Positions 13,591-26,996 of a DNA stretch of 64,000 bases are shown piece after piece (within the stretch, counting starts at the first letter, position 1; each line of letters opens with the position of its first letter). Origin of the DNA: Sipunculus nudus (Eukaryota > Annelida > Sipuncula > Golfingiida > Sipunculidae); assembly GCA_026874595.1 (NCBI GenBank), contig CM049310.1, positions 8,678,001 to 8,742,000 of the forward strand. Direction: 5' to 3'. The notes under the pieces were generated by a model. The model made no database searches, was not told the DNA's origin, and saw only the letters and a program-made list of their open reading frames with translations. A program made the position numbers and the translations under genes.

Positions 13591-14138
13591 AAACAAACAA
13601 ATTAATAGAAAGATTAAAAAACATTGTTGCTATATTTACAACGGGGGCTAGATGTTTTAATAAGTATACTGTAATATTTAAACGTAAGTCTGACAATCAT
13701 GCAGACAGTATATAATATTATAAAAAGGACATTTCTGTAACTTATTAGTTCCATTTTCGCTTCTGGCCAAAGTAATCTATACAATGTGAGACACAGATGC
13801 ATTAATAAAAAGACAGATTTTAAATGCATTAAGAAATAATTTCTTTTTTCAATTTTGGTAACCCATTTGTATGAGATATAAAAATAACATGCAAAAACTT
13901 CGTGTTTCCGATAACCCTCCCCCTCCCCCCAAGTAATTCGGTTTAATATGAATTTGTGTATTGTATCAATGACAGAGTGAACGTCCCTAAAAATTACAAA
14001 TTGACAAGAAATATACCTAAATGGAATTTCATGTACTAATTAGTTTTTAGGGCCCGATTGTAAAATTTAAGCTTTCCAGTCCTTTTCGTTTTGAAACATA
14101 ATAATTTTAATTTCAGATGTATCTGTCAAATGCATGAT

Positions 14139-14141
<3 letters not shown>

Positions 14142-14187
<46 letters not shown>
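14142..14187. repeat. (AG)n microsatellite
   Basis: About 23 AG copies. Confidence 0.95.
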
Positions 14188-14188
<1 letters not shown>

Positions 14189-14715
14189 CAGAATAAGAAA
14201 AACAGAAAAAGACTGAATTGTGAAATTTAAAGTATACTTCAACATGCTTTTCTACATGAGTGGCTTGACACAGACCAATTAAATATAGCTTGTAAGATAA
14301 TTGACTATACCTATTCGCCAAAATTTTGTGATCTGGGGACCTTCGTTTATTTGTAGTTCTTGTCACAGCTACCTACATGCCACGGTATACAGACATGCAT
14401 GGTGGTCATGATTAGCATTACGGGTACTAAATCACGGCCTAAAACAAAAGGTTATCCTGTCATCAGACAATAAATGCCTAGTCGATCAAGCGACCGCCCA
14501 CGTCGTGTGGACACATATGAATCTAACACAAGGGACTTTAAACTTAGGACCTCACAAGGACTTAATATTAATGACTGATCGCAATGTCAAGCGAACGTAA
14601 AAAAAAGGAGGTCAAAGGTGCCATTGTCCGGATCCCGGTACAAGACACAAGCTGATCAATACCAGAGGGAAATAAGTCGCAGGCACATTGATAAAAAAAT
14701 GAATAAATTTCCGGG

Positions 14716-14793
<78 letters not shown>
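14716..14793. repeat. (TA)n microsatellite
   Basis: Near-perfect TA run. Confidence 0.95.
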
Positions 14794-14797
<4 letters not shown>

Positions 14798-17189
14798 AGG
14801 ATTATTTCATTGTTACAGAGGCTGATTAGCTTGTTTTAATTTAATGTGAATGACATTTTTTTGTATCAATTTCCGTAACATAACATATAAATGTGACAAA
14901 ATCTCGAAGATTTGCAAACATATTTACACTTACTCTTTGTCCTAATCTTGCATGCAGTGTCAGTATCAAGACATAAAGAAACGGATGGTGGAAGACCCTC
15001 TCAAGCTTTCAGAGAATGGCGCTGTCCAGCTGTAGCAGACGATAATTCGATGCTTTCCAGGATCGCCAGATGGCGCCCCTATAATGCGGTTGCGCATCGC
15101 CTAGTTTTATCAGCTGTTGTAATATATTTTTTTTTTTTTTACCAAGTTTAGTTGCTTATACTAAACCTATCGGTACCTTATGAACAAAAACACAAACTTT
15201 CAATGCTTTTTTAATGCATGTAAATTATAAATTTATATAATGCAAATATAATAATATTATGGTTAGTTTATCTACTTTTTAACCGACAGCTTAAGATAAA
15301 CATTACATTATTACCAATAACCTGGTTTGCTTATATTTAAATAATATTGTGGATATATTCAAGTGACTTTTTGCAAGGTTGGGTTAAATAAGAACAATCA
15401 TGACAAATCACTATACTAATACTTTGCCTTCACAAGGAATAATTTCTCGGCCATGGGATCCACTCAGCCGGGAGTGCATGGATGGATAGTAAATAAAATT
15501 CCCTCATCTGATGGTTCACATATGTAATTTCCTTCAAGATTGACGAAAAAAATAACAAGTGACCCATGGGTCATGACGCTCAGCTGACTGAGAAGAGATT
15601 TGCAAAAGGAAATTTTATCATCTGAATGGTAGTATATAACCATTGAACTGAAGCATCAAATAGATTAACCAACAGGCCAAGATTGTGTCTGTATTAATAT
15701 ATCTAAAATATAGAGAACAAATGCGTAAACTTTAAAAAAATATACAGGTGGCTCCACCAGTCTGCAGAAACTAATAAAAACACTTAATGGTCAATATCCA
15801 TGCAAAGAAGCATGGTGATCTCTGCATTAGTTGTTTAGATACTTCAGCTTTTGTATCAAATTTTCCATTATTCTGAGGGATACTTTGGAGTCCTATGGCT
15901 TGAAGGATATGGGTAACAGAGACCTAATTTCAGGTTTCCACAGACACTTTTCATGGGCCTCCTTGCATGACAAGAATGAAGCTTCTAGGTCCAGTTGTTA
16001 CAATTTGTACCCTGTTGACAGATAACCACATCTTTAAAGGTCTCAAAAATAGAGAAAATAATTCGTAAAAATTTGAAAAAAATAGAGGTGGCGCACCTAG
16101 TCTGCTGAAACTGATGGAACACGTCATGATCAATATGTATGCCAAAAATCATGAGCATCAGTGTTGCAGTTATTGAGATAATGGAGTTTTTGTATCAAAT
16201 TTTTCATGATTCTGGGGGTATTTTGGAGCCATACAGCTTAATGGATATGGATAACAGAGACCTAATTTCAGGTTTCCATGAAGATTTTTATGGGTCTCCC
16301 TGTGTGTAAAGAATGAAGATTCTAGGTCCAGTTGTTATGATTTGTGCCCTGTAAACAGATGTTCATATCTTTAAAGGTCTCAAAAATAGAGAAAAAATTC
16401 GAAAAAAAGCCTGAACAAATACATGTGGTGCCACCAGGCTGCAGAAACTGATGAAACACTCCATGATCAATATCCATACAAACAATTATGGTGATCTCTG
16501 CATTAGTTGTTCAGATACTTCAGCTTTTGTATCAAATTTTCCATTATTCTGAGCTGTACTTTGGAGCCCCATAGCTCAAAGGATATGGGTAACAGAGACC
16601 TAATTTCAGGTTTCCATGGAGACTTTCATGGGTCTCCCTGTGTTAAGAATGAAGATTCTAGGTCCAGTCGTTTCAATTTGAACCCTGTTGACAGATCACT
16701 ACATCCTTAAAGGTATCAAAAATAGAGAAAAAAAACTGTAAAAATTTGAAAAATACAGGTGGCGCCACCAGTCTGCAGAAACTGATGAAACATCTCATGA
16801 TCAATATGTATGCTAAAATTCATGACCATCAGTGATGTAGTTAATGAGATGTTGAAGTTTTTGTATGAAATTTTTCACTATTCTGGAGGGTACTTTGGGA
16901 CGCCATAGCTCGAAGGATATGGATACTAGAGACCTTATTTCAGGTTTCCATGGAGACTTTTCATAGGCCTCTCATAATGTCAAGAATGAAGATTCTAGGT
17001 CCAGTCTTTACGATTTGTGCCCTGTTAACAGATGTCCACATTTTTAAAGGTCTCAAAAATAGAGAAACAAGGCCTACAGGCCTAATGCGAACCTGTGCAA
17101 CAAGATTTCACCAGGTATAATGCTTCAATGCTGGACCATTACTTTTCAAGAACATGTGTAACATGTATATGAACAATGCAAGTACTAAA

Positions 17190-18101
17190 CACTAAACGGA
17201 CGCTGTGCAAAAATGGTGGCAGGTGGCACCACCAATTTTGTGTATGATTAAGAGCTCTGTGAGATCTATACACATGCAAAATTTCAGAGGGATCTCAGTC
17301 CTGAGAAATAAGCCTGAATGTCTGCAACGTATACATAAATGTAGGTGGCGCCACCTACCACCAAATCAAGAAAGCTATCCAAGATGTATAAACCTGCAAA
17401 ATTTTAGGCAGATATGTCAAACCACTGCCAAGATATGAGTGATTTTATCCAAAGGCAGATGAACAGATGGATGCTGTGCAAAAATGGTTGCAGGTGGCAC
17501 CACCAGTTTTGCGTATAATAAAGAGCTATGGGAGATCTATACACATGCAAAATTTTGGCCCAACTGGTCACACAGTTCCCGAGATATGAGCTTGGATGGC
17601 TGCAGCTTAAATGTGAATGTAGGTGGCGCCACCTGTCATAAAATCAAGAAAGCTGTCCAGGATGTATACACACGCAAAATTTCAGATGGATAAGTCCAAC
17701 CAATGCAAAGATGAGTGTTTTTATCCCAAGGCAGATGAACAGATGGACGCTGTGCAAAAATGGTTGCAGGTAGCGCCACCATTTTTAGTGTGTGTTTTAA
17801 AGCTTTCCAAGGGCTACATTTGTGCAAAATCTTTAGCCTTATCAGTCAAACGGTTCCCAAGATATGTGGGTTTTTGTGTGGAAACAGACGCACAAATGGA
17901 CGCTTGGCAGAGAGGAAAGGTCAGAGGTCAACCAGAAAGAGGGCGCAACTGTTCACATGTGACTGATCAGAATTCTGTATTTTAAAAAATTCTGCCCAAT
18001 GGTTATGGAGGAGTTCTCCGGAAACCTATGCGGCGATGGCGGCAGCGTCGGCATCCAACTGAAAACATAGTATCCGAAAACTCTGTTTTGGCGGATACAA
18101 T
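17190..18101 (+). mobile_element. 5'-truncated family 3 element inside family 2
   Basis: Family-2 sequence matching 29740-29760 (CAAGTACTAAAC) breaks here and resumes at ATTGTAGCTCGTACCAC near 18103. Between are family-3 units (palindromes at 17344 and 17622) ending in the hairpin TATCCGAAAAC...GTTTTGGCGGATA (18071-18097). Confidence 0.7.
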
Positions 18102-18384
18102 GATTGTAGCTCGTACCACTAGTCTTATATACAACGAAGAGATATATAAATATGCCCAATGTCAGACTGATATGTCATACCCCTCCTTAGAAATAAGCAG
18201 GCACATACACTGCAAAAGTCAATGTTAGTGGCACCACCCTTCTTGTAAATACGAATACCATCAAAGACGCATAGACGGGTCAAAATATCAGTCCAATAAA
18301 TCAAACTTCCCCAGAGTTTGATGCACAGGGCTGACAAGGCTTAGGTGAGTAAGGCAGTTGCCCCCGAGTGACCTGTGAGAAATT

Positions 18385-18660
18385 GCTGCCTCAAGCTATT
18401 GCACTGAGTGAACTCTTGACCTGCACCTGGCTAGACTGAGTGAACTTTTGACCTGTACCTGGCTGCACTGAGTGAACTCTTGACCTAATGCATAATCTGA
18501 CAAAGTTGGCAGTCTGCCAAAGCTATAAATACATTCAGGCTGAACTTTGATGCCAAATATGATGCAGTGATAGTCTTCCAAAGCTATAAATAGAATGCAG
18601 CTACTGCACTTAGTGCACTCTTGACCTATACCTGGCTGCACTTCTCCCAATCCTGGCACT
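18385..18660. repeat. Tandem units with GAGTGAACTCTTGACCT
   Basis: At least four imperfect copies of CTGGCTGCACTGAGTGAACT plus CTTGACCT occur. The same array recurs, expanded, at 30120-30600. Confidence 0.75.
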
Positions 18661-18836
18661 GTGCCAAAACTATTTATAGAGCTGACATCATCTTGGCTAA
18701 TGGCAAACATCAAGGCACTGGCAATCTGCTAATGGTAAACCAAGTGCTGCCATCTGTACACAAAAGTGGTCCCTACTTGAAATAACTTTAAAATTTATTT
18801 TCCCAATACAAAATGCTTTTCAGCTGACTTTTTATA

Positions 18837-20262
18837 AAAAAAAGAAATCAGGAATATATTTAAAATTATTACGGATGCATACTGAATGCAAAATTAAAAT
18901 ACAGATATATCTCATTGATGGCAAATTCTTGAATTAAGTTGAGTAGGGATACCAATAATTTATAATCCATGTACAGTTGTCTTTATATAGCCACAGAGAG
19001 CTGAATATCCATTATTGTAACATTGCCTGGTATGATGAATAACTTAAATCATATATCTAAATTTTTTAAAAGCTTTTACAAAAACTTTCTTGTCAATATT
19101 TACCAAAGATAAACTGAAATCTAAATGTCTAGTGGCATGATGTGATAGATGCTGATAAACTGGTGCCTGGCTAGATGTAACAGCATAACACAGCTAACAT
19201 ATATGGTAAAATGACTCAATTCAATCTCCATTATTCAGCAAAGAATCATTCATGTGGAACTATTAATGACAATTATTATAAGAATTATTGAAAGGATTAT
19301 TCTTGTAAATTATTTAACAAACTGGCTTCAGTGGCATCAGTCGAAAAACGTTTCACAGGTTTATAATTCATATGGGAAGATACAGCAAACTGGCTAAGTT
19401 CAGCTTCCCGTAACTCAGCCAAAAAGCACTGAACCAAAACCATTTGAACAAACTTGAATTATCAACAACTGAGGGTAATTAATGTGTGAAATTTAAGAAT
19501 CTGGCCAAGTGCTTTTTGAGAAGAAGATCTTTGTAGCCACTGAGCTAAAATCGGCTGTTATGGCATATGACAAAATTCAGCTTCCCATAACTTAGCCAAA
19601 AGTCACTGAAAAGAGACCATTAACAAACTTAAGAAAGCACTACCCTAGGATCATTTCTGTGCGATATTAAACATTTTGGCCATATGGTTTCAGAGAAGTT
19701 TTTTGTAGCCCTCAGTGGGATACAGGCACTGATGACCCCGTACAAAAAGGCCGATGCAGGTGGCGCCACCAATATCTCAATTTCAGATATGACCTATGTG
19801 ACCAACATTGGCAAAATTTGGTGATGATAGCTCCAGCCGTTTCGGAGATTTAAATTTTAATATGCTTTTTTGCACAATTAACAAAGTTAAACCTCCTGTA
19901 ACTCGGCCAAAAATATCCGAACTGGAACCATTCGAACAAACTTGAGAAAGATTGTTCCAAGGATCATTTCTGTGAAATATTGGACAATTTGGCTGGACAA
20001 TTTCGGAGAAGAAGATTTTAAAGCTTTTTTAGCTTTTTCCCTATAAAATCTAAGAAAATGCAGTTAGAAAAAAAATAAACAAAATCCGATATAGTTTTTT
20101 GGATGACTGATTATTTGCAAAAAATTTGGTGATGCTAGCTCCTGCCATTCTTGAGATAGCTATGGTTAACGTATAGACGATGCACGACGTACAACGCACG
20201 ACGCACGACACACGACGCACGACGGACGACGCCGCACCATCGCATAAGCTCACAGGTTCGCC
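18837..20262 (+). repeat. 1.4-kb family 2 unit
   Basis: It is closely similar over its length to 33470-34866 and more loosely to 32064-33469. It carries GGTGGCGCCACC at 19759-19770 and an ACGACGC-rich degenerate tract at about 20175-20230. Confidence 0.8.
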
Positions 20263-20946
20263 AAAAAATTTTAAAAAAATCGAAAAAAATTGAGGTGGCG
20301 CACCCAGGCTGCAGAAACTGATGAAACACTCCATGATCAATATCCATGCAAACAATTATGGTGATCTCTGCATTAGTTGTTCGGATACTTCCTCTTTTGT
20401 ATCAAACTTTCCTTTATTCTGAGCTGTACTTTGGAGTGCCATAGCTCAAAGGATATGGGTATCAGAGACCTAATTTCAGGTTCCCATGGAGACTTTTCAT
20501 GGGTCTCCCTGTGTGTCAAGAATGAAGATTCTAGGTCCAGTCGTTACAATTTGAACACTGTTGACAGATAACTACATCCTTAAAGGTATCAAAAATAGAG
20601 AAAAAAATTGTTAAAATTTGAAAAATACAGGTGGCGCCAGTCTGCAGAAACTGATGAAACATCTCATGATCAATATGTATGCCAAAAATCATGAACATCA
20701 GTGATGTAGTTAATCAGATATTGAAGTTTTTTTATGAAATTTTTGACTATTCTGGGGGGTACTTCGGGGCCCTATAGCTCAAAGGATATGGGTAATAGAG
20801 ACCTAATTTCTGGTTTCCATAGAGACTTTTCACAGGTCTCTGAGAATATCGAGAATGAAGATTCTAGGTCCAGTCTTTACGATTTGTGTCCTGTTAACAG
20901 ATGTCCACATTTTAAAGGTCTCAAAAATAGAGAAAACAATTCGTAA

Positions 20947-22131
20947 ACAAGTGACCCAGGGGTCATGACGCTCAGCTGACCAGGAAGACATTGACAAAAG
21001 TAATTTTATCATCTGAATGTCAAATTTGAATGAAATAATTTTTCCAAACTTGACCTTTTGTATAAAATCATCCAATATTCATTGGAGTACTATGGAGCTC
21101 TGTAGCATGAAGGATATGGGTAACAGACACCTATTTTCAAGGTTTACAAGATGACTTTTCAGGGGTCTCCCAGCATGTCAAAAAATAAAATTCTAGGTCC
21201 AGTTATTATGATTTGTGCCCTGTTAACAGATGACCAAATGTTTATTCTGGGGGGTATTTCAAAGCCGCATAGGATGAAGGATATGGGTAACAGAGATGTA
21301 ATTTCAGGTGCACAAGGAGACTTTTCAGGGGCCTCCCAGCATATCAAGAAAGGAGATTCTAGGTCAAGTCATTATAATTTGTGCTCTGTTAACAGATGAC
21401 CAAATCTTTATTCTCGGAGCCATAGCATGAAGGATATGGGTAACAGAGACCTAATTTCAGATTTCCAAAGAGACTTTCCAAAGGCCTCCCTGCATGTCAA
21501 GAAAGAAGATTCTAGGTCCAGTCATTATGATTTGTGCCCTGTTAATATATGACCAAATCTTTATTCTGGGGGGTACTTCAGAGCCCCATAGCTCACAGAA
21601 TATGGGTAACAGGGACCTTATTTCGGGTTTCCATGTAGACCTTTTATGGGCTTCCCTGGAGGTGAGGACAGAAGATTCTAGGTCCAGTCATTATGATTTG
21701 TGCCCTGTTTACAGATGACCAAATGTTTAAAGATCACAAAAGTAGAGAAAAAAAATCGTAAAAAATAAAAAAAATATAGGTGGCGCCACCAATCTCCAGA
21801 AATTGATGAAACACTCCATGATCAATATCCATGCAAAGAATCATGGTGATTAATGCATTAGTTGTTCAGATACTTGAGCTTTTGTATTAAATTTTGCATT
21901 ATTCTGGGGGGTACTTCAGAACCCCATAGCTCAAAGAATATAGGTCACAGTGACCTAATTTCAGGTTTACAAGGAGAATTTCCATAGACCTCCCAGGATG
22001 TCAAGTAAGAAGATTCCAGGTCAAGCGGTTACGATTTGTGCCTTGTTAACAGACAGACGCCTGGATGGCCGGATGGACAACGGACAAAAGGTGATCCCTA
22101 TAGCTCAGATGACTTTCAGTCAGCTGAGCTA
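20947..22131 (+). mobile_element. Complete family 1 element (1185 bp)
   Basis: It runs from ACAAGTGACCC to GAGCTA with both inverted termini. It interrupts another family-1 linker: the left flank ends AATTCGTAA and the right flank resumes AAAATTGAAAAAATACAGG. It is nearly identical to 47084-48274. Confidence 0.8.
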
Positions 22132-23545
22132 AAAATTGAAAAAATACAGGTGGCGCCACCAGAATGCAGAAACTGATGAAACATTTCATGATCAATATCC
22201 ATGCAAAGAATCATGGTGATCACTGCAATAGTTGTTTAGATACTTGAGCTTTTGTATCAAATTTTCCATTATTCTGGGGGGTACTTCGGAGCCCCATAGC
22301 TCAAAGGTTATGGGTAACAGAAAACTAATTTCAGGTTTCCAAAGAGACTTTTTATGGGCCTCCCTGCATGTCAAGAGAGAAGATTCTAGGTGTAGTCGTT
22401 ACGATTTGTGCCCTGTTAACAGATGGCCGCATCTTAAGAGGTCTCAAAAATAGAGAAAAATATTGGTAAAAATCGAAAAAATATAGGTGGCGCCACCAGT
22501 CTGCAGAAACTGATGAAACACTCCATGATCAATATCCATGCAAAAAATCATGATGATCAATGCATTTGTTGTTCAGATACTTGAGCTTTTGTATCAAATT
22601 TTCCATTATTCTGGGGGGGTACTTCAGAACCCCATAGCTCGAAGAATATAGGTCAGTGACCTAATTTCAGGTTTACAAGGAGAATTTCCATAGACCTCCC
22701 AGGATGTCAAGTAAGAAGATTCCAGTTCTAGCGGTTACGATTTGTGCCCTGTTAACGGACAGACGCCCGGACGGCCGGACAGACGACGGACAAAAGGTGA
22801 TCCCTATAGCTCAGATGACTTACAGTCAGCTGAGCTAAAAATCGAAAAATACAGGTGGCGCCACCAGTCTGCAGAAACTGATGAAACATCTCATGATCAA
22901 TATGTATGCCAAAAATCATGACCATCAGTGTTGTAGTTAATCAGATATTGAAGTTTTTTTTATGAAATTTTTGACTATTCTGGGGGGTACTTTGGCGCCC
23001 CATAGCTCAAAGGATATGGGTAGCAGAGACCTAATTTCTGGTCTCCATGGAGACTTTTCATAGGTCTCCCTGTGTGTCAAGAATGAAGATTCTAGGTCCA
23101 GTCTTTACAATTTGTGTCCTGTTAACAGATGTCCACATTTTAAAAGGTCTCAAAAAAAGAGAAAGAAAATCGTAAAAAATAGAAAAATACAGGTGGCGCC
23201 ACCAGTCTGCCGGAACTGATAGAACATCTCATGATCAATATGTATACCAAAAATCATGACCATCAGTGATGTAGTTAATGAGATATTGAATTTTTTTAAT
23301 GAAATTTTTCACTATTCTCGGGGGTACTTTGGGGCCCCATAGCTCAAAGGATATGGGTAACAGAGACCTTATTCCAGGTTTCCAAGGAGATTTTTCATGG
23401 ACCTCTCTGGCTGTAAAGTAAGAAGATTCCTGGTCCAGCAGTTACAATTTGTGCCTTGTTAACGGACAGACGGCCGGTTGGCCGGACGGACGACGGACAA
23501 AGAGTGATCGCTATAGCTCAGATGACTTACAGTCAGCTGAGCTAA

Positions 23546-26500
23546 TAAAAAATCATTGTAAAATTCACATTGAAGGGGAATTAGCATTGATCACCCGACA
23601 GATGGCGCTTCTGTGCCAACACTGGTAACACATTATATTCAACATGTACATTCAATAGTGAACAAACCTAAACCGTATGTAAACAATCATTTTGAAATGC
23701 AATAGCCTTGCTAACGTTACGCTCATATATTGGTATAGTGCAAAATGTTATGAAGTAAGGTGTCCGTTGGATTTTCAATGGCAACATGCTGGGTTGAGCA
23801 TGGTACTTTATGCACATATTCAATTTTTCAGCGTCTACTTGTGCTGAACCCTGGGTATCACAACAGGTGGATGAATAGTCACTGATTTGGAATCTGCATG
23901 TAGTGGAGAGACTACTGGGGTAGAAAACAGGCAAGGGCGCCACCTAGGGTAGTATCGATAACCAAGAGCAACTTGTTATCTTAATGTGTGTTTTTTTTTG
24001 TTTTTTTTTTTGTAATGCTTCAATAAAATATTACTCAATGTAAATATCTATTCAATTAAAATTAATATGTCTAACGTCATAAATTATTGACTGACTGTTC
24101 CTTTTACTGTACTGAAGAGATAAGAAAACATGTTGAGGTATTTAAACAAACTGGATAGGCCTAATTTTACACACACAAAAATAAAGGATGTGCAGGATAT
24201 CAGTATGTGGGCATTTCAGTCCATTTGTTTATATGTTGAGTAGGTTTGGTATTGAACACCAAAAACACAATTGAAATTTGTACTTCAGCCAGTAAATAAA
24301 CTAACCTTTTCTATGTAATATGAGGATGTCTTAGGCTAGAAAATGAGCAGTGTACCACCCTGCACAGAATCTCACAACACACAAGAATACAACTCTCCTG
24401 GTTTGGGTTTGTGAGCGTCAGAATCTGCCACCCATAACACACTGGGGCTTCTGAATACACCAGCAAATGCAAACTACTCAAGCTAAGCATCACTGAACTA
24501 AGCCTGGCAAAACTATTTTTTTAACAGGAGCAGATTGTTAGAGGAAGGGGGGGGGGGATAAAAAGGCTTTTAATAAAAAAAGGAGCTTTATTTTACATCA
24601 TGATGTATTATATCAAACTACAACATATTGCACCCTGGCAACCAAAATTTTCAAAATGTTTCTACATTCTGTGCAGGGGAAACCTCTCCCCTACCTGCAC
24701 CCCCCCCCCCCATATACTCAATTCCAGTATCCGCCCCTGATTGAAGTTTGAACTTATATTTTATTTTCTGCCAGACAGACACAGAAAAGTGAAGCCATGC
24801 ACATAATCTACAACAATTTATTCAAATAGTAAAGTAACAGATTCAAACATTCAAACCACAACTTCAAAAAGTCTGTTACAGGCTCAATACTGCAGACACA
24901 AAAAAATATCACATTTCTCTAACATTTTGTATAGGATTAGTTTTAAACCACCAGCATGGTACTAAATGATGCATAAAAACTGAAAAAATATGGAGGTATC
25001 ACAGACAAAAAGTTTAATATAGTCTCTACCACTATGATGGGAGTTCCTAGTCATGTGAGCATTTGTAACACTTGGGTGATGTGTTCACCATCACTTTTTC
25101 CTGCTGAATGTGGCATAAAATGGTGTAAATTAGTGTTATTTTACTACATCATATGATAATATAACTGTATATTTACCTACTTAAAGCTCTACAAATGCTG
25201 TACACTTGAAATCTCATGATTTAAATGGTATTTTTGTCAAAAATTGGAAATTCTAATTCTAATTGTGTATACAAATAAGCGTACATATTAATACACAATC
25301 CAATTTTTCCAAATAAAAATTACTAAAAATTAATATATCCTAATAAACATAAATAAGTTATAATGTAGAAGTCCTTCCATTCTTTAAAGGGAATAGGTTG
25401 TGTTGTAAAATCTCTTTTATTGGTCTCTGTACAAACATGCATTTATGATGGCTATTGACAAGCAGTAAGGTGCTTTCAGAACAATACAGAGGTATAAACG
25501 GTTGTTTCATAGTTCCTCTGATTGGTCCATTTAAACACTTGGCTAATTTAAATACCTATAGGAAGGCTCTGATTGGTCCATTCATCTCATACATAGGGCA
25601 TGAAATAAGATAATCCTACCTGTATGAATTATGGTAAGATTTATTTACAGACTGGCAGACAATGAGACATAATTATGTAAATTTGTTCCTAAATGGTTGC
25701 ATGTATATGGCTGAACCAGAACAGTTTCCACAGTGACCTTTGCACAATACTTTGCTCTGACTTTTTACAAAATACTTGTCCTATAAAACGAAGGTACACA
25801 TCTGTAAGTTGACCACAGAGTGGTTCTAAATTGTTTCATTAGAGGATCAGTAATTTTAAAAGAACATAAGATGACCATCCAGTGATAAAGTGTTTCAAGC
25901 ATCAAAAACACCATGTATATAAATCATGTCCTTATTTCTCCAAATCACAGTCTTATGCATTTAATGAAATCAATAAATGAGAGATTTAAGTGTAAAAGCT
26001 ATAATTTCATTAATAATATTTTTGATGTATGTCAGGCAGTTAAATCTCAGACATATTCTTTGGTACTCTGTGATCTAGCTGACCCATGTAAACTCAAAAT
26101 GACTACTTCACATACTACACAGAATCACAGACACAATAAAAAATGTGCTAAAAACTAAAAGCATGATTGTATGTAAAAAACCATCCATGTTTGGCATATG
26201 GGTAAATGAAAAATGGCCATAGGGTAATAACCACACATATTCTAATGATACCACACATACTGTGATACTATCCAAATGATACAATGCACAATACAATATG
26301 TATAATGTATATTACAGTTTAATTTAAAAGCTGTTGTTCTTCCTTGTGCACTGAATGATAAATAACATTTCCAATCCATAAACAATTGACCAATCAAGAT
26401 GGTTTTCAATTTGGGTCTAAGGGAAGAGTGCAATGTTTCATTGTTTGTGCTGTATATGGCCCTGACACACTTCTATTAAATGTCAGATGCGGCTATCATA

Positions 26501-26623
26501 GGATGATTAAATACTGTCAATGCAACAACACAATCATCTGACAACACTGATATGAAATTTGGTTTTGTTTCATGATGGTGCATCATGGTATCATTTGAGC
26601 CCTATCTATGATCTATATACTGG

Positions 26624-26677
<54 letters not shown>

Positions 26678-26719
26678 TATATATACACATACATTCATAT
26701 ATATATATATAATTATATA

Positions 26720-26784
<65 letters not shown>

Positions 26785-26908
26785 TGCATGGATAATTATA
26801 CAATAGTCACCATGTATTTAAGTCTCTTTGTTTGTTCATTCATGATTTAGCAAATGAGTATAAAAAACAGGTAAAATAATTATGTTTTTCTTAATACTGT
26901 AAACATAC
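23546..26908. other. Unassigned sequence
   Basis: It holds one family-unrelated GGCGCCACC near 23935, T- and G-runs near 24000, 24550 and 24700, and a long TA tract near the right end. I found no exon with credible splice sites. Confidence 0.45.
26625..26782. repeat. (TA)n microsatellite, compound
   Basis: Long TA tract broken by ACACATACATTC and AATTATAT segments. Confidence 0.95.
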
Positions 26909-26996
26909 TTGGTCTGCCACAAATAAGTGGCTGATCCATGTCACCAATCTCAACTTGTACCAAAGCTAAGTCATGAGTAGAGGGTGCTCCAAATCC
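26909..26996 (-). CDS. Candidate orphan exon
   Basis: The 88-nt block has an acceptor (TATCTAATAG) before 26996 and a donor (GTATGT) after 26909. Only one frame is open, encoding GFGAPSTHDLALVQVEIGDM and then DQPLICGRP. Composition is protein-like against AT-rich surroundings. It lies downstream of the coiled-coil gene's stop, and I could not join it to another exon or name the protein. It may belong to an unseen gene or be chance. Confidence 0.35.

Larger units (their letters stand above)
13591..15550. other. Unassigned sequence with microsatellites
   Basis: No gene is visible. Two segments contain AATGGCGCTGTCC and AGATGGCGCCCC (about 15015-15080), phrases common in invertebrate intergenic DNA but without a defined feature. 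Confidence 0.45.
17067..20262 (+). mobile_element. Family 2 element inserted into the family 1 array
   Basis: The head AGGCCTACAGGCCT (17070-17083) is followed by GCGAACCTGTG (17087-17097). The tail is CACAGGTTCGC (20251-20261), its inverse. Family-1 linker sequence stops at the left edge (AAAAATAGAGAAA) and resumes on the right (AAAAATTTTAAAAAAATCGA), so the ends are well defined. It contains a family-3 piece (about 17190-18101), GAGTGAACTCTTGACCT tandem units and a 1.4-kb unit. Confidence 0.75.
15554..23545 (+). repeat. Nested family 1 array, tandem units of about 335 bp
   Basis: The head is TGACCCATGGGTCA (15560-15573) then GCTCAGCTGAC. Units of about 335 bp follow, each with GGTGGCGCCACC, GTCTGCAGAAACTGATGAAA, GGATATGGGTAACAGAGACC and ATTCTAGGTCCAG. 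Perfect palindromes lie at 16758, 21779, 22149, 22486, 22854 and 23192. Three tails (GTCAGCTGAGCTA at about 22119, 22825 and 23532) but only two heads are present, so at least one element has lost its head. A family-2 element interrupts the array at 17067-20262. Confidence 0.8.

Noticed and set aside
20163-20230. ACGACGC-rich tract as a regulatory array
   Set aside because: It is the expanded GACGGACGACGG stretch found near the 3' end of other family-2 units.
21151-21399. 82-codon open frame repeated identically at 47288-47536
   Set aside because: It is part of the family-1 repeat, is matched by an open frame on the opposite strand, and has no start context, domain or splice support.
26559-26795. 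Long Tyr/Ile-rich open frame
   Set aside because: It is translation of a TA microsatellite; the same applies to 14612-14839 and 57482-57541.
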